46,136 bases of DNA, from positions 1 to 46,136 of the forward strand of contig JAFQXA010000039.1 of NCBI GenBank assembly GCA_017407205.1. The letters run 5' to 3'. The stretch comes from Clostridia bacterium. Its GTDB lineage: Bacteria > Bacillota > Clostridia > Christensenellales > CAG-138. The position numbers and the translations under genes were made by a program. Below are positions 32,941 to 41,325 of this stretch, in pieces (the first letter of the stretch is position 1; the number at the start of each line of letters is the position of its first letter). The notes under the pieces are model-generated. The model searched no databases. It was not told the origin of the DNA and worked only from the letters and a program-made list of their open reading frames with translations.

Positions 32941-35527
32941 TGTTATATACCTCCAGCTTTCCAAGCCCGTCTTTTATTGAGAGTTCATATGTTTTATTGG
33001 GTAGGAACTCAGGTGCTGTGCCACCTGCCCAACGTATTGAGGAAGGCATGGAAACGGTAATACTGTCCTTTGTGTCAAAGTAAATGCTGAAACTGTAATT
33101 ACCGACAGGCAGCGCACCGTTTGGAATCACCAATCTGTCAAGTGCACCGAAATGATACTCGCAACCGTCGGTTACACTTGCTATACTCTTACTGCTTCCT
33201 TGAAAATCACACTCGATTCTTCCGATTTCCTTAGCGTCCAAAGTATACTCAACATTCAGGAAGCATGAGGGCTTTATCCTCAATATATCACCTGAGGAAA
33301 TTGATAAGTTCAACGGCATACCACCGTATATATCGGGCACAGTTCGCTCGTAATGAACGGTCACAGGCGTTCCGTTTTGACTTTGTGATGCAAGAAATGA
33401 TTTCCACGCAGTGAGAGTGGGATAGTTTTCAATATCGGGCGGTCTTATGCAAAGTGTGCTGTCATGCACACAGCACCCTGTGATAGCGTTAGATGCCGAT
33501 ATTGCTTCTACCGTTACGCCTTCAAAGTGCGTGCAGATGGAGTTTGGAATATTTGTTGAGGCATCTGCAAACATTGGAAGCGACATTGTAAAGTACGGAC
33601 TCGATGCATCAACCATGCTCCATTCTTCTTCACCGCTTAATGTTAAGCTGCTGACATAGGAGCTTACAATACCGCTTGAAGGCTCGTAGGTATCGTAAGC
33701 TGTACCTATACCGAAAAGTTTAGGAAGAGCGTCAAGCGCATGGAATGTTTCTCTTCCGTCCGTTCCTCTTATACTTAAATAGTCGGGCTGAGGAAATGTT
33801 ATTGTGGCAATATTGGCAGGAGAAATGGGTAAATTTCCATTGGGTTTTGAAATGTTAAAGTCTCCGCATATCAAAAGCTTGTTAACTCCGATATCCTCAC
33901 GCATATTATGGAGGGATATTTCATTGCTTATAACTTTTTTATTTAACAAAGGAATCGTGCTCTTTGCATGTTTAAACTCTGTTAAAGACGGTGCACCGAG
34001 TATTGTCAGCGCATCTTCCGGTTGTATGGTTGTCAAAACACCTCCGTCCGATGTGAATACGGGCAGGTTTGTTTCTTTGCCTATACTCCCGCTTGACGAA
34101 ATGTTGCCATGCGCGTGGGTTGCACTTGCTGCTCTCACGTCTGACGCTGTAAGGTTTACCCATTCCAAGTCCAGATTATGATATGATCTTTTTCTTAAAA
34201 CATTTCCGGCACTTCCGCTGCTCAGCAAAAAGTTTAAATCACAGCAATATGTGATTTCAATTGTTGAAAGTGAATCAGAGCTTACAGAAAAACTGCTTTT
34301 TTCTGACGGAACCGTCATGACCTGTCTTCCCATGTAAACATAGCGCGGGGAGAGAAGCTCATAATATACTTTCAACGGTTGGTTGTTTGTATTCCAGTCT
34401 CTTAATGCGTTTTTGAAGTCGTCAAGACTCATAAACTGATTTGCTCTTGGGCGTATGCGTATTTCGTTTTGCAGTATACAGCATCCGCACACGCTGTTAT
34501 ATGTTTCTATGGTTTCGTCGTTTTTAAAATCGACAGCGGGGAAATGGGAACAAATGAGTGCAGAATAGTTCTTTGCCAAAACAGCCAATGGAGCCCGGTA
34601 GTAATCGGGATTTCCGTTCTCACCCTGAACAATCGTCCAATCCTCATCCCCTGTGAATGCAGCAACAAATATATTTGTTGTGAGCTTTCCGGAAATCAAG
34701 TCATAAAGGTCGGCGCTCATGGGGGTAATGCCTGCAAGCTCAACAGGTGAAATGTGGAATGTTTTAATATCAGTGCCTGATTTTAGCTGTATGTACGATG
34801 CAAGAGCAGGCTCTGCGACAGCTATATTGTTTTCGGAAACAGGACTGTTTTCGTCAGGACGTGTTACATTGCATTTTCCGACGATTACACAGCTTTTAAC
34901 ATCGGTACCTTTGCAGGCGTCAGTTATTATAGGGTTGGTGCCGTATACCGTTCTTAAAAAAGGCGGAGGAATATCGTCCGGCATTGTATCCAAAACATCG
35001 AAGCATTCAATGGCGGCGTCAACTGCAAGATCGGCAGCGTAGTTTGCATCCTGTATAGCTGTTTTTACATCCTTTTCAAGCTTTGTTACGTTGCCTAAAA
35101 GCTCAATAAGCAACGGAAATTCGGGTGTAGCTGAAACGGTGTCATCATTCAAAATCGGCTTCCTGCAATGGAAGTTGAACTTGGAACTTGTTACGAGAAC
35201 TGCTTTATCCTCATCTGAGAAAATCTGGATTTCACATTCGACGATTCCCGGTGAAACGGATGAAGCGTAGAGGGTTATTTCAAACTCTCCGGTATTTGTG
35301 ACGGTAATTCCGTGTCCGTTATTGTCCTGTACGGAAGAAGAACCGTCCGGACGCAAAAAGACTGCTTGTATAAAGCAGTCTGTAAGGTCAATTTTTTCGC
35401 CTGAATCTTTAAGATACACGGTCAAAACATTGCCGGTGTCTCCTTGAACAACTGTAAAGTCGTGTGCCTGCGTGCTTTGGCAGATATCAAGGTTGACGTC
35501 AAAGTTTTTCTTTATTGCGTTTGACAT
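32933..35527 (-). CDS. Phage baseplate/tail fibre protein with BppU-like N-terminus
   Basis: An 864-residue structural protein. Residues ~20-125 resemble the N-terminal domain of BppU-type baseplate proteins (VVQGDTGNVLTVYLKDSGEK, then two-strand pairs, ending KFNFHCRKPI). A short helix follows (~145-175). The central part holds two related ~215-residue modules (~211-428 and ~549-762), separated by a linker with ATHAHGNISSSG (~468-480). Both modules contain GxxNxxxPxxxxPxS, a paired-Cys segment (SVCGCC / ITGCC), IRPR/IRPP and a YYELLSP/HYERTVP strand. The C-terminal ~100 residues are another beta domain. It is likely the receptor-binding or fibre protein. GAGGTG precedes the start. Confidence 0.75.
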   Translation of the reverse strand: MSNAIKKNFDVNLDICQSTQAHDFTVVQGDTGNVLTVYLKDSGEKIDLTDCFIQAVFLRPDGSSSVQDNNGHGITVTNTGEFEITLYASSVSPGIVECEIQIFSDEDKAVLVTSSKFNFHCRKPILNDDTVSATPEFPLLIELLGNVTKLEKDVKTAIQDANYAADLAVDAAIECFDVLDTMPDDIPPPFLRTVYGTNPIITDACKGTDVKSCVIVGKCNVTRPDENSPVSENNIAVAEPALASYIQLKSGTDIKTFHISPVELAGITPMSADLYDLISGKLTTNIFVAAFTGDEDWTIVQGENGNPDYYRAPLAVLAKNYSALICSHFPAVDFKNDETIETYNSVCGCCILQNEIRIRPRANQFMSLDDFKNALRDWNTNNQPLKVYYELLSPRYVYMGRQVMTVPSEKSSFSVSSDSLSTIEITYCCDLNFLLSSGSAGNVLRKRSYHNLDLEWVNLTASDVRAASATHAHGNISSSGSIGKETNLPVFTSDGGVLTTIQPEDALTILGAPSLTEFKHAKSTIPLLNKKVISNEISLHNMREDIGVNKLLICGDFNISKPNGNLPISPANIATITFPQPDYLSIRGTDGRETFHALDALPKLFGIGTAYDTYEPSSGIVSSYVSSLTLSGEEEWSMVDASSPYFTMSLPMFADASTNIPNSICTHFEGVTVEAISASNAITGCCVHDSTLCIRPPDIENYPTLTAWKSFLASQSQNGTPVTVHYERTVPDIYGGMPLNLSISSGDILRIKPSCFLNVEYTLDAKEIGRIECDFQGSSKSIASVTDGCEYHFGALDRLVIPNGALPVGNYSFSIYFDTKDSITVSMPSSIRWAGGTAPEFLPNKTYELSIKDGLGKLEVYNNA

Positions 35528-35531
35528 ATTA

Positions 35532-36614
35532 TCACCTCAAATAATTGAATTCGCCGTTTTTGCCCAAGAGTCGCAGGTATTGGTCCTCTCCAAGCGAATC
35601 AAAAAGTTGCTCACGCCTTGTTGACCAATACTCACTTGTTGATGTTGCAAGCAGCTTGAGCTGCGACCTGCTGAGGTTTGAGAGATAGAATACACATTCC
35701 TGATACGAAAGCAGGCGAGGCTTTTCTTCTGTGCTTGTTGAAGAATTGTTCTTTTTGTCCGATGATGAACTTGAAGAGCCCGATGAACCCGATGAACCCG
35801 ACGAACCCGATGAACCCGACGAACCTGACGAACCTGATGAGCCTGATGAGCCTGATGAGTTTGATGAACTTGAAGCTGCAATAAGTGCTTGCTGTTCCAA
35901 AAAGGCGGAATATAGTGCTTTTGCTGTTGAAAAAGCTGAATTGACAGCTTCTTGTTTTGCCTGCGCATTGAATTTTTCTGCCTCCAGAGCTAAGTCCCTG
36001 TATGATGACATTGCATCATATACGCTCTTTGCAAGAGTCATGGCGTAGTCTGTTTCATACATCAAAATATCGTCGCTTACATCGTCCTGCTCGCGGTTCT
36101 TGACAGATGTTACAAATGTGGAGCTTCCCATGCCTCGTGAATATGCATCGGCATCAATCTCAGCCATGTTGGTTTTCCCTGCCTTTTCTCTGTTTGTTAT
36201 GGCAGTATCGTAAATTGGACGAAGATACTCCGAAATGTCGGATGCAATTTCGCTTTCGGTAGGAATCTTGGGTGAGAGGGAGGGAACAGTCATCTTTGAC
36301 AGTATGGTGTTGTAATATTCCCAAAAAATGTTTGTGTTCGGGATGAGACTTGAACTTGAGCTTGAACTTGAGCTTGAATTTGAGTTTGAATTTGAGTTTG
36401 AATTTGAATTTGAATTTGAACCTGAGTTCGTGTTGGAGCCGCCTTGCGTGTTTACGCTGTCTTTATTTCCAAAGAGCTTATCGTAAGCGGATTGAGTTTT
36501 TGGCCCCCATATTCCGTCCACGGTTACGCCAAGCAAACGCTGGTAGTCTTTTACCCTGTCGGAATCGGTTACATCTTTAGGCGGTGTATAGCCTTCAAGA
36601 TAGTATTTTGACAT
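35532..36614 (-). CDS. Phage structural protein with Asn-Ser and Gly-Ser linkers
   Basis: A 360-residue protein of unusual composition. Residues ~10-50 look like a peptidoglycan-binding_1 unit (DSDRVKDYQRLLGVTVDGIW). A linker of Asn-Ser repeats and poly-Ser follows (~57-90), then a ~155-residue mainly helical domain, a second linker of Gly-Ser-Ser repeats (~252-285), and a short helical C-terminus (LSYQECVFYLSNLSRSQLKL). No known function was recognised. A wall-binding head, helical core and flexible linkers could suit an ejected or tail-tip protein. GGAGG precedes the start. It lies between a coiled-coil protein and the fibre gene. Confidence 0.65.
   Translation of the reverse strand: MSKYYLEGYTPPKDVTDSDRVKDYQRLLGVTVDGIWGPKTQSAYDKLFGNKDSVNTQGGSNTNSGSNSNSNSNSNSNSNSSSSSSSSSSLIPNTNIFWEYYNTILSKMTVPSLSPKIPTESEIASDISEYLRPIYDTAITNREKAGKTNMAEIDADAYSRGMGSSTFVTSVKNREQDDVSDDILMYETDYAMTLAKSVYDAMSSYRDLALEAEKFNAQAKQEAVNSAFSTAKALYSAFLEQQALIAASSSSNSSGSSGSSGSSGSSGSSGSSGSSGSSGSSSSSSDKKNNSSTSTEEKPRLLSYQECVFYLSNLSRSQLKLLATSTSEYWSTRREQLFDSLGEDQYLRLLGKNGEFNYLR
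35772..35859. repeat. 9-bp coding tandem repeat (Gly-Ser-Ser)
   Basis: Repeats of GAACCCGAT and close variants (GAACCTGAC, GAGCCTGAT), about ten units, encoding Ser-Ser-Gly on the minus strand. The unit is a multiple of three, so length changes keep the frame. Confidence 0.85.
36349..36420. repeat. 6-bp coding tandem repeat (Asn-Ser / Ser-Ser)
   Basis: Twelve tandem hexamers of the form [CT]TTGA[AG], encoding alternating Asn-Ser and Ser-Ser in the first linker of the 360-residue phage protein. Slippage would change linker length in steps of two residues without frameshift. Confidence 0.85.
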
Positions 36615-36616
36615 AT

Positions 36617-36811
36617 TTATAAACCTCCTTCGTTGTTTTCAAGAGCGAGAATTCTTTCGGAAAGCTCGCTTATTGCTTGAGTGAGTATTGTGAAATTCTG
36701 ATTAAGGCAGTTTTCATTTGCCTTGATATCATCTTTTACTGCCATGCTGTTCTTATCCAATGTGGGAACAGCAAGATGGATGTAGTAAAGTGCTCGCATA
36801 TCCAAACCCAT
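36617..36811 (-). CDS. Small phage coiled-coil protein
   Basis: 64 residues. MRALYYIHLAVPTL is followed by a heptad-type helix (ILTQAISELSERILALEN). It overlaps the stop of the upstream stabilisation-like protein by one base and lies 2 bp before the 360-residue gene, so it belongs to the same transcript. Possibly a small tail or trimerisation subunit; no family was recognised. Confidence 0.6.
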   Translation of the reverse strand: MGLDMRALYYIHLAVPTLDKNSMAVKDDIKANENCLNQNFTILTQAISELSERILALENNEGGL

Positions 36812-38247
36812 TATTCACTTCGCCTCCATTTTTCAAAAATAATTTCCATGCCGCCGTCTATTGAAAATGAACCGCCGTTTTCGTTGTAAAGCTTGACCGA
36901 TAATGTTCGCCCCTCGTTTTTTACGGGCAGCTCCTTTACAAAGATTGAGGAACCGTCAAGCTGCATTGAATAAATGTCGGTATGATCATCAATGTCAACA
37001 TTGATTTTTATGCGTGCCTGAGTATCGCTGCTCCCTTTAAAAGCGATTGTTCTTAATGCCTTGATGGAGGTTTTATCAAGAAAATCCGTTCTCGGCGTTC
37101 TCCACCATGCATGAATCAATGCTCCGTCATAGCTGTCACCTTCGTTGAAACGGTATACATATCTTGCGGTATTGTTTATCATGAAAAGGGCGTTGCCGTT
37201 TGAATAAAGGTCTGCAACAAAAAAGCCCCTGCGTATCATGTACGAGGAGCGCAAGGGGTCATACTCAATAATTGCGTTTGTGGTGCTGTAATCGTTTTCG
37301 CGAATGCTGAAATAAAACTTGCCGTCAAAATAAGCACCCTTTGAATCATAGGTGAAACTGTGCTTGAGTATATCCTTTATGTAATTGGCATCGGCTAATT
37401 GCCGTACGGTTATACCGTTAAATGAGCATAGACCGTCCTTTGTCATAAATACCAATGAGTCACCGTACGGAATTATTGCGGTATGAGCAGGTGTATCAAA
37501 GCTTGCATCCACTTTTTCTACCGTGAAGTTTGAGGGTCTGTCGCCTATCAAACGGTAAAGCCCGTGCTTTTTGAATATTAAAAGCTGATTGCTCATAGCG
37601 TGCAGGGCAACAATGGGATCGTTGCTCGTACTGCCGATTTCTGTATGACCGCCCTCGACATTAACGGAAGCATCGTCATATCGCCAATCCTCAATACTGC
37701 GTGAATCGCCCGGAAGCTTTGACCAGTAAAGACGGTTCGGATATGATGTATTGCCTGCTGAAAAAAGTCGCCCCTTATACATATCAAGATATAAGACGTG
37801 CTCCGATGAAAGCTTTTCATCGCTGCCAAAGAGCGAAGCGGTAAAGCCGTCATACTTTATTAGCTGGCGTTCACCGCAACCGATAATGAGATAATCGGTT
37901 GTACCTATTTTGGCCTGTGTGAAGTCAAACATGGGATTTGCAAGGCGGATGCCGTAATCGTAAATCTTTGTCCACTCCACAGAGCGAGAAGCATATATCG
38001 CGGCATCTGTTGCGACAATGTATTGCATAACTCCGTCACTTCCTGTGAATGTAGTCATTCTGTATATCGCGTGAGGGTTCGGGACAGGGGAGTCAATATG
38101 GCGTACATAACCCTTTGCAACGGAGAGATTTCCGTTTTCGGTGTTCATATTGCAGGCATCTGCAGAAAAACAGCTGTTGATGAGATTTTCCTGCCTTGAT
38201 TGGTTCAATCCTATAAACTCATCTATTCTGTATTGCTTACGCTGCAA
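36811..38247 (-). CDS. Phage beta-propeller protein (P22 gp10-like)
   Basis: A 478-residue protein rich in repeated beta blades (e.g. YIVATDAAIYASRS, DYLIIGCGERQLIKYDGF, KGRLFSAGNTSYPNRLYWSK, SNQLLIFKKHGLYRL, DSLVFMTKDGLCSFNG). This layout resembles the P22 gp10-type tail or DNA-stabilisation proteins that bind below the head adaptor. The start is most likely TTG at 38247, because AGGTGG lies 8 nt before it; a GTG at 38259 is inside that ribosome binding site. It is 5 bp after the gp4-like adaptor. Function is inferred from fold pattern and gene order only. Confidence 0.65.
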   Translation of the reverse strand: MQRKQYRIDEFIGLNQSRQENLINSCFSADACNMNTENGNLSVAKGYVRHIDSPVPNPHAIYRMTTFTGSDGVMQYIVATDAAIYASRSVEWTKIYDYGIRLANPMFDFTQAKIGTTDYLIIGCGERQLIKYDGFTASLFGSDEKLSSEHVLYLDMYKGRLFSAGNTSYPNRLYWSKLPGDSRSIEDWRYDDASVNVEGGHTEIGSTSNDPIVALHAMSNQLLIFKKHGLYRLIGDRPSNFTVEKVDASFDTPAHTAIIPYGDSLVFMTKDGLCSFNGITVRQLADANYIKDILKHSFTYDSKGAYFDGKFYFSIRENDYSTTNAIIEYDPLRSSYMIRRGFFVADLYSNGNALFMINNTARYVYRFNEGDSYDGALIHAWWRTPRTDFLDKTSIKALRTIAFKGSSDTQARIKINVDIDDHTDIYSMQLDGSSIFVKELPVKNEGRTLSVKLYNENGGSFSIDGGMEIIFEKWRRSE

Positions 38248-38252
38248 GAAAA

Positions 38253-38807
38253 TCACCACCTGTTCAAAAGCTTGTAATTGTCCTTACCGCCAAAATGCGG
38301 ACGGATGCTTCTTTTGCCGGCTTCATACATCTCAAAGTAGATATTGCTGCCGCGCTGGAGCGAAACTTCACCTGAACCGCGTTCGCGTGCGATTACATAG
38401 CAGACTATCAAGGAATGATACCGCTTGGGAATTTCAGGCTCGTCCGTACCGCTTTCAAGTGTACCTGGAATATATATGTATGTTACGCTTGCGTTTTCAT
38501 GTTCTGAGTTTGCAAGTGACGGCACGAAGATTTCTTCGGAAAAATTTCCTTCTTTAAATGAAACAGGGTTTCCGTCTTTACTTACGGACAGTATCTTAAT
38601 GCATTGACGGGGGAGAGTGTTGACGGAGAAAACTCCGTGCTTTACCGTAACATTATCCGTACGCTTCGGCTTTATGACTAAAGCGAGATCGGCAATTGCC
38701 TCGTCTGCAAAGCGTGTGAGTTTATCACGCCATACATCGAGCGTCTGTGCATCATGCCCTCTGTCAAGCTGTGTCAAAGATGCAATGATTATATCGTTCA
38801 ATGTCAT
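38253..38807 (-). CDS. Phage head-tail adaptor (gp4/gp6-like)
   Basis: 184 residues. MTLNDIIIASLTQLDRG and the helical RFADEAIADLALVIKPKRTD, followed by a beta section and the EIPKRYHSLIVCYVIARERG helix, match the small phage adaptor proteins that sit under the portal. Start at 38807 with AAGGAGG. It lies between a small capsid-region protein and the gp10-like gene. Confidence 0.65.
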   Translation of the reverse strand: MTLNDIIIASLTQLDRGHDAQTLDVWRDKLTRFADEAIADLALVIKPKRTDNVTVKHGVFSVNTLPRQCIKILSVSKDGNPVSFKEGNFSEEIFVPSLANSEHENASVTYIYIPGTLESGTDEPEIPKRYHSLIVCYVIARERGSGEVSLQRGSNIYFEMYEAGKRSIRPHFGGKDNYKLLNRW

Positions 38808-38828
38808 AATAGTCCTCCTTACAAACAA

Positions 38829-39113
38829 TTAATCGGAGAGCTTTTTTCCGCTTCCTTTTTTATATGCTTTGGTTCGGTTTTCGCTCAGGACGGTTACCAT
38901 TTCGTTTTCGGCAATAAGCTCTGCAATGCTCTTGGGCACAAAAACATCAATTCCGCGAGGAATCCTGAAAAAGTGACCGTTGATACCGCCTTCCCAGGGA
39001 ATGTTATTGCCATCGGTATCCTGAATGAAAATCTTAACCTTTTCTTCTTTAGCAAGGTTTTTTCCTGTTTCACCGCTTATGCGGTCAATTTCTGCATCTG
39101 TTATATATTTCAT
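38829..39113 (-). CDS. Small phage structural protein
   Basis: 94 residues: a strand-rich core with GGINGHFFRIPRGIDVFVPKSIAELI, a motif found in small proteins next to capsid genes of several phages (INGxxFxIPRG then VPxxI). The exact role is unknown. AAGGAGG precedes the start. The transcript has just passed a terminator-like hairpin (39130-39163), so expression depends on partial readthrough. Confidence 0.65.
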   Translation of the reverse strand: MKYITDAEIDRISGETGKNLAKEEKVKIFIQDTDGNNIPWEGGINGHFFRIPRGIDVFVPKSIAELIAENEMVTVLSENRTKAYKKGSGKKLSD

Positions 39114-39129
39114 TTTTTAGTCCTCCTTG

Positions 39130-39163
39130 AATAAAGTAAAGGAGCCGTTTAAAAACGGCTCCT
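39130..39163 (-). terminator. Hairpin after the capsid gene
   Basis: On the minus strand: AGGAGCCGTT TTTA AACGGCTCCT followed by TTACTTTATTC. The position after the major capsid gene suggests partial termination to lower expression of the following genes. Confidence 0.75.
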
Positions 39164-39173
39164 GTTTAAGAAT

Positions 39174-40367
39174 TTATGCGCTTACGCCATGCTCAATTCT
39201 TACAAGCCAAAGGTCGTTAAGAATTGTTGCTGTGTAGGCTGTAACCTTAGCGCCGACTGTACCGCGCTGGTTGAGGGGGTCCGCTGTGCCGGAACTGCCC
39301 TGGGGCTTGATGATGATTTCAAGCGCACCGTTGCCCTCAACATCAACAACACCGTAGGCATCCTTGCCGAATATCAATGTTGCGTGAACATCTGCCGCCT
39401 TACGTGTGGTCTCGTCAAGCAAACCGCCATCCTTTGTATAAACAGGTGTACCGCTTGTTGCGGTTATGGGGCTTGTGAGTGTTATTTTGTTTGACTGCTC
39501 GGTGAAAGCGGAAATAACGCAGCGCTGATCGCCTACATATATCTCATGACCGGGAACTGCCAGATATGCCAATTCATCGTATGTCGGGAATGTTGCAAGC
39601 TGGATTTCATTTGAGTTTGAAACAGAAGAAGCAAGCTTGCTGTAGAGGCTCTGTTTGAAAATCTTGGCTTCTGTTGATTCAACGAATACTACGCCAAAGA
39701 GTCTGCCGATTTCACCGCTGTAAATCTGCTCTGCGTTTGCATACTTTGAAACATCCTGCCAGAGCTGGTCGCTCTGAAGGTCATAAGTTGCTTCGGGAGA
39801 ACAGATGCAAACAAAGTGGGGCTTTCTTGTGCCGTCGTTAAACGGACGTGCTTTTGCACGCTTCAATGTGCGTACAGCCTTTCTTACTTCGTCAACCGTG
39901 AGCTTGTCCGAAGCAGAGATTGTGTTTCTTGCTGTCTTGCCGTTTGCACGCTGAACATTTGAACCGCTGCACATGGCGTCACGGGTAATCCATTCTACAA
40001 CCGTACCAAGCTGTTCGCCCAAGAGCTCTGCGCTGTCTGATATTACCTGGTCGTATGCTGTGAGATCGAGAAGATCACTTACTTCTACGTATGCACCGTA
40101 CTGGCTGACTGTTGCTTCAACAGAAGTCTGTGAGAGAATCTGGCTATTGGGCGTTACGCCTTCCTCCAAAGCTGTGAGAGCGTTGTTTGCATCAAAAACA
40201 TTCCATCTGCGGAACTCAACACGCTTACCGCTGTTGCGGGGAATGGGGCGTGTTTGACCGAATGTTGCGTGCACAAAGCGTGTTTTTGCACTTTCAAGCA
40301 ACTGACGGTCGTAGTATGTCTTGCTCAATTTTGTGTTCATATAAGCGTTTGTTGTTGTGTTAATCAT
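39174..40367 (-). CDS. Phage major capsid protein, N4-gp56-like
   Basis: A 397-residue protein with the pattern of the N4-gp56 major capsid family: RPIPRNSGKRVEFRRWNVFD (~40-59), ALEEGVTPNSQILSQTSVEA (~66-85), VSQYGAYVEVSDLLDLTAYD (~87-106), and a HK97-like core with VEWITRDAMCSGS. The C-terminus carries a DxxVEGNGALEIIIKPQGS stretch. It is preceded by a scaffold-like gene and TAAGGAGA, as in many Firmicutes podoviruses. It should form the icosahedral shell. Confidence 0.8.
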   Translation of the reverse strand: MINTTTNAYMNTKLSKTYYDRQLLESAKTRFVHATFGQTRPIPRNSGKRVEFRRWNVFDANNALTALEEGVTPNSQILSQTSVEATVSQYGAYVEVSDLLDLTAYDQVISDSAELLGEQLGTVVEWITRDAMCSGSNVQRANGKTARNTISASDKLTVDEVRKAVRTLKRAKARPFNDGTRKPHFVCICSPEATYDLQSDQLWQDVSKYANAEQIYSGEIGRLFGVVFVESTEAKIFKQSLYSKLASSVSNSNEIQLATFPTYDELAYLAVPGHEIYVGDQRCVISAFTEQSNKITLTSPITATSGTPVYTKDGGLLDETTRKAADVHATLIFGKDAYGVVDVEGNGALEIIIKPQGSSGTADPLNQRGTVGAKVTAYTATILNDLWLVRIEHGVSA

Positions 40368-40406
40368 AAATTTGTTTTCTCCTTATTGTAATTGTAATAT
40401 GGTTTG

Positions 40407-41036
40407 TTAAATGCGTACTTTTATGCCGTCGTTTGCCGCTTTCCTAAGGCGCTTGCTCAATTCACGAAACTGCGCAGACGACATATTCGAATAATCCGTG
40501 TCTGGGGAAGCTGATGACTTGCTCTTTGTGGAAACGGGCAAAGCTTTTCTTGCAAGCAACTTTTCAATTATGCTCTGTTCCGCCTTTTTAATTGCTTCGG
40601 CATCGCTTCCGAGACTTGTTTTCGTCTCAGCGTCATACAAGCGGACAGCCACGTGTGCAGGCATATCGTAAAGAAGCTTTACAAAATCGGGATCGCTTAT
40701 GTAGCTTTCGATATCTTTGCTGAGCTTGCCCTCTTTTTCCAATCTGACAAGGTCATTTGCTGCCTTCACGCTTAAAGCGGCCATTCCTGTTTCGCTTGTG
40801 TCTGTTTCGTTGCCCAAAAGCAATTGGGCAATGCTTGATACATCCATATTGCCAATGGCGGAAAACTCATTGATTACCGCCTTGCCGATTTGAAGTGCCA
40901 AATCATCGTCAATACTTGCTTCGGCTTCGTTTGGATTTGCCTTATCTGAAACTGATTCTTCAATTTCTTCTGTGGGCAAACCCATTTCAGCAAGCTCCTC
41001 TTTCATTGAGAGCTTGTCTTTTTTATTATTCTTCAT
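40407..41036 (-). CDS. Phage scaffold-like protein
   Basis: A 209-residue acidic, helical protein with low-complexity N-terminus (KNNKKDKLSMKEELAEMG), a helical centre and a basic C-terminus (FRELSKRLRKAANDGIKVRI). The shape and position directly upstream of the major capsid gene are those of a scaffolding protein, whose basic tail binds capsid subunits. No sequence motif proves this. CAGGAG precedes the start. It is the first phage gene here; portal and terminase are not present upstream. Confidence 0.6.
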   Translation of the reverse strand: MKNNKKDKLSMKEELAEMGLPTEEIEESVSDKANPNEAEASIDDDLALQIGKAVINEFSAIGNMDVSSIAQLLLGNETDTSETGMAALSVKAANDLVRLEKEGKLSKDIESYISDPDFVKLLYDMPAHVAVRLYDAETKTSLGSDAEAIKKAEQSIIEKLLARKALPVSTKSKSSASPDTDYSNMSSAQFRELSKRLRKAANDGIKVRI

Positions 41037-41134
41037 TTAATCTCCTGATACAGAACAGTCAAACTATGCTCCGGATCATACGCTTGATGTTCTTTATGCC
41101 TGTTTCGGCCGGCATCGCCAAAAATAAAAAAGGC

Positions 41135-41167
41135 AAAAAAAGAGAACGCACAGTTTCCTGTGCGCTC
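41135..41167 (-). terminator. Hairpin and U-run behind the phage promoter
   Basis: On the minus strand: GAGCGCACAG GAAA CTGTGCGTTC (10-bp stem, one G-U pair), then TCTTTTTTT. It lies ~15 nt after the expected start of the 41188-41216 promoter and ~100 nt before the scaffold gene. It would truncate most transcripts unless bypassed. Confidence 0.8.
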
Positions 41168-41187
41168 CTGCTTCTTTCACCGTACTT

Positions 41188-41216
41188 ATTATAAACCGAG
41201 TCAAATGCAAAGTAAA
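41188..41216 (-). promoter_or_regulatory. Candidate promoter of the phage module
   Basis: On the minus strand: TTTACT (41216-41211), 17-bp spacer, perfect TATAAT (41193-41188). No other strong promoter was seen before the scaffold gene. Confidence 0.55.
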
Positions 41217-41262
41217 GTGCAACTTAATTGCATGAATTTTGCATGAAATTTGCATATAACTA

Positions 41263-41290
41263 TGGACAAGCTCTCAAAAGAATGTAAAAT
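41263..41290 (+). promoter_or_regulatory. Promoter of the orphan binding lipoprotein
   Basis: TGGACA (41263-41268), 16-bp spacer, TAAAAT (41285-41290), 35 bp before the ATG. Just upstream are three TTGCAT[AG]-like repeats (41228-41255). Confidence 0.55.
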
Positions 41291-41325
41291 ACATATAGTG
41301 GTATGAATTATGCGGAGGTTTAAAT

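Noticed and set aside
35678..35884. Asn-Pro-Met repeat frame
   Set aside because: Another frame of the same 9-bp tandem repeat.
35731..36048. Asp-Glu-Pro-repeat plus-strand frame
   Set aside because: Antisense shadow of the Gly-Ser repeat region of the phage protein; no ribosome binding site.
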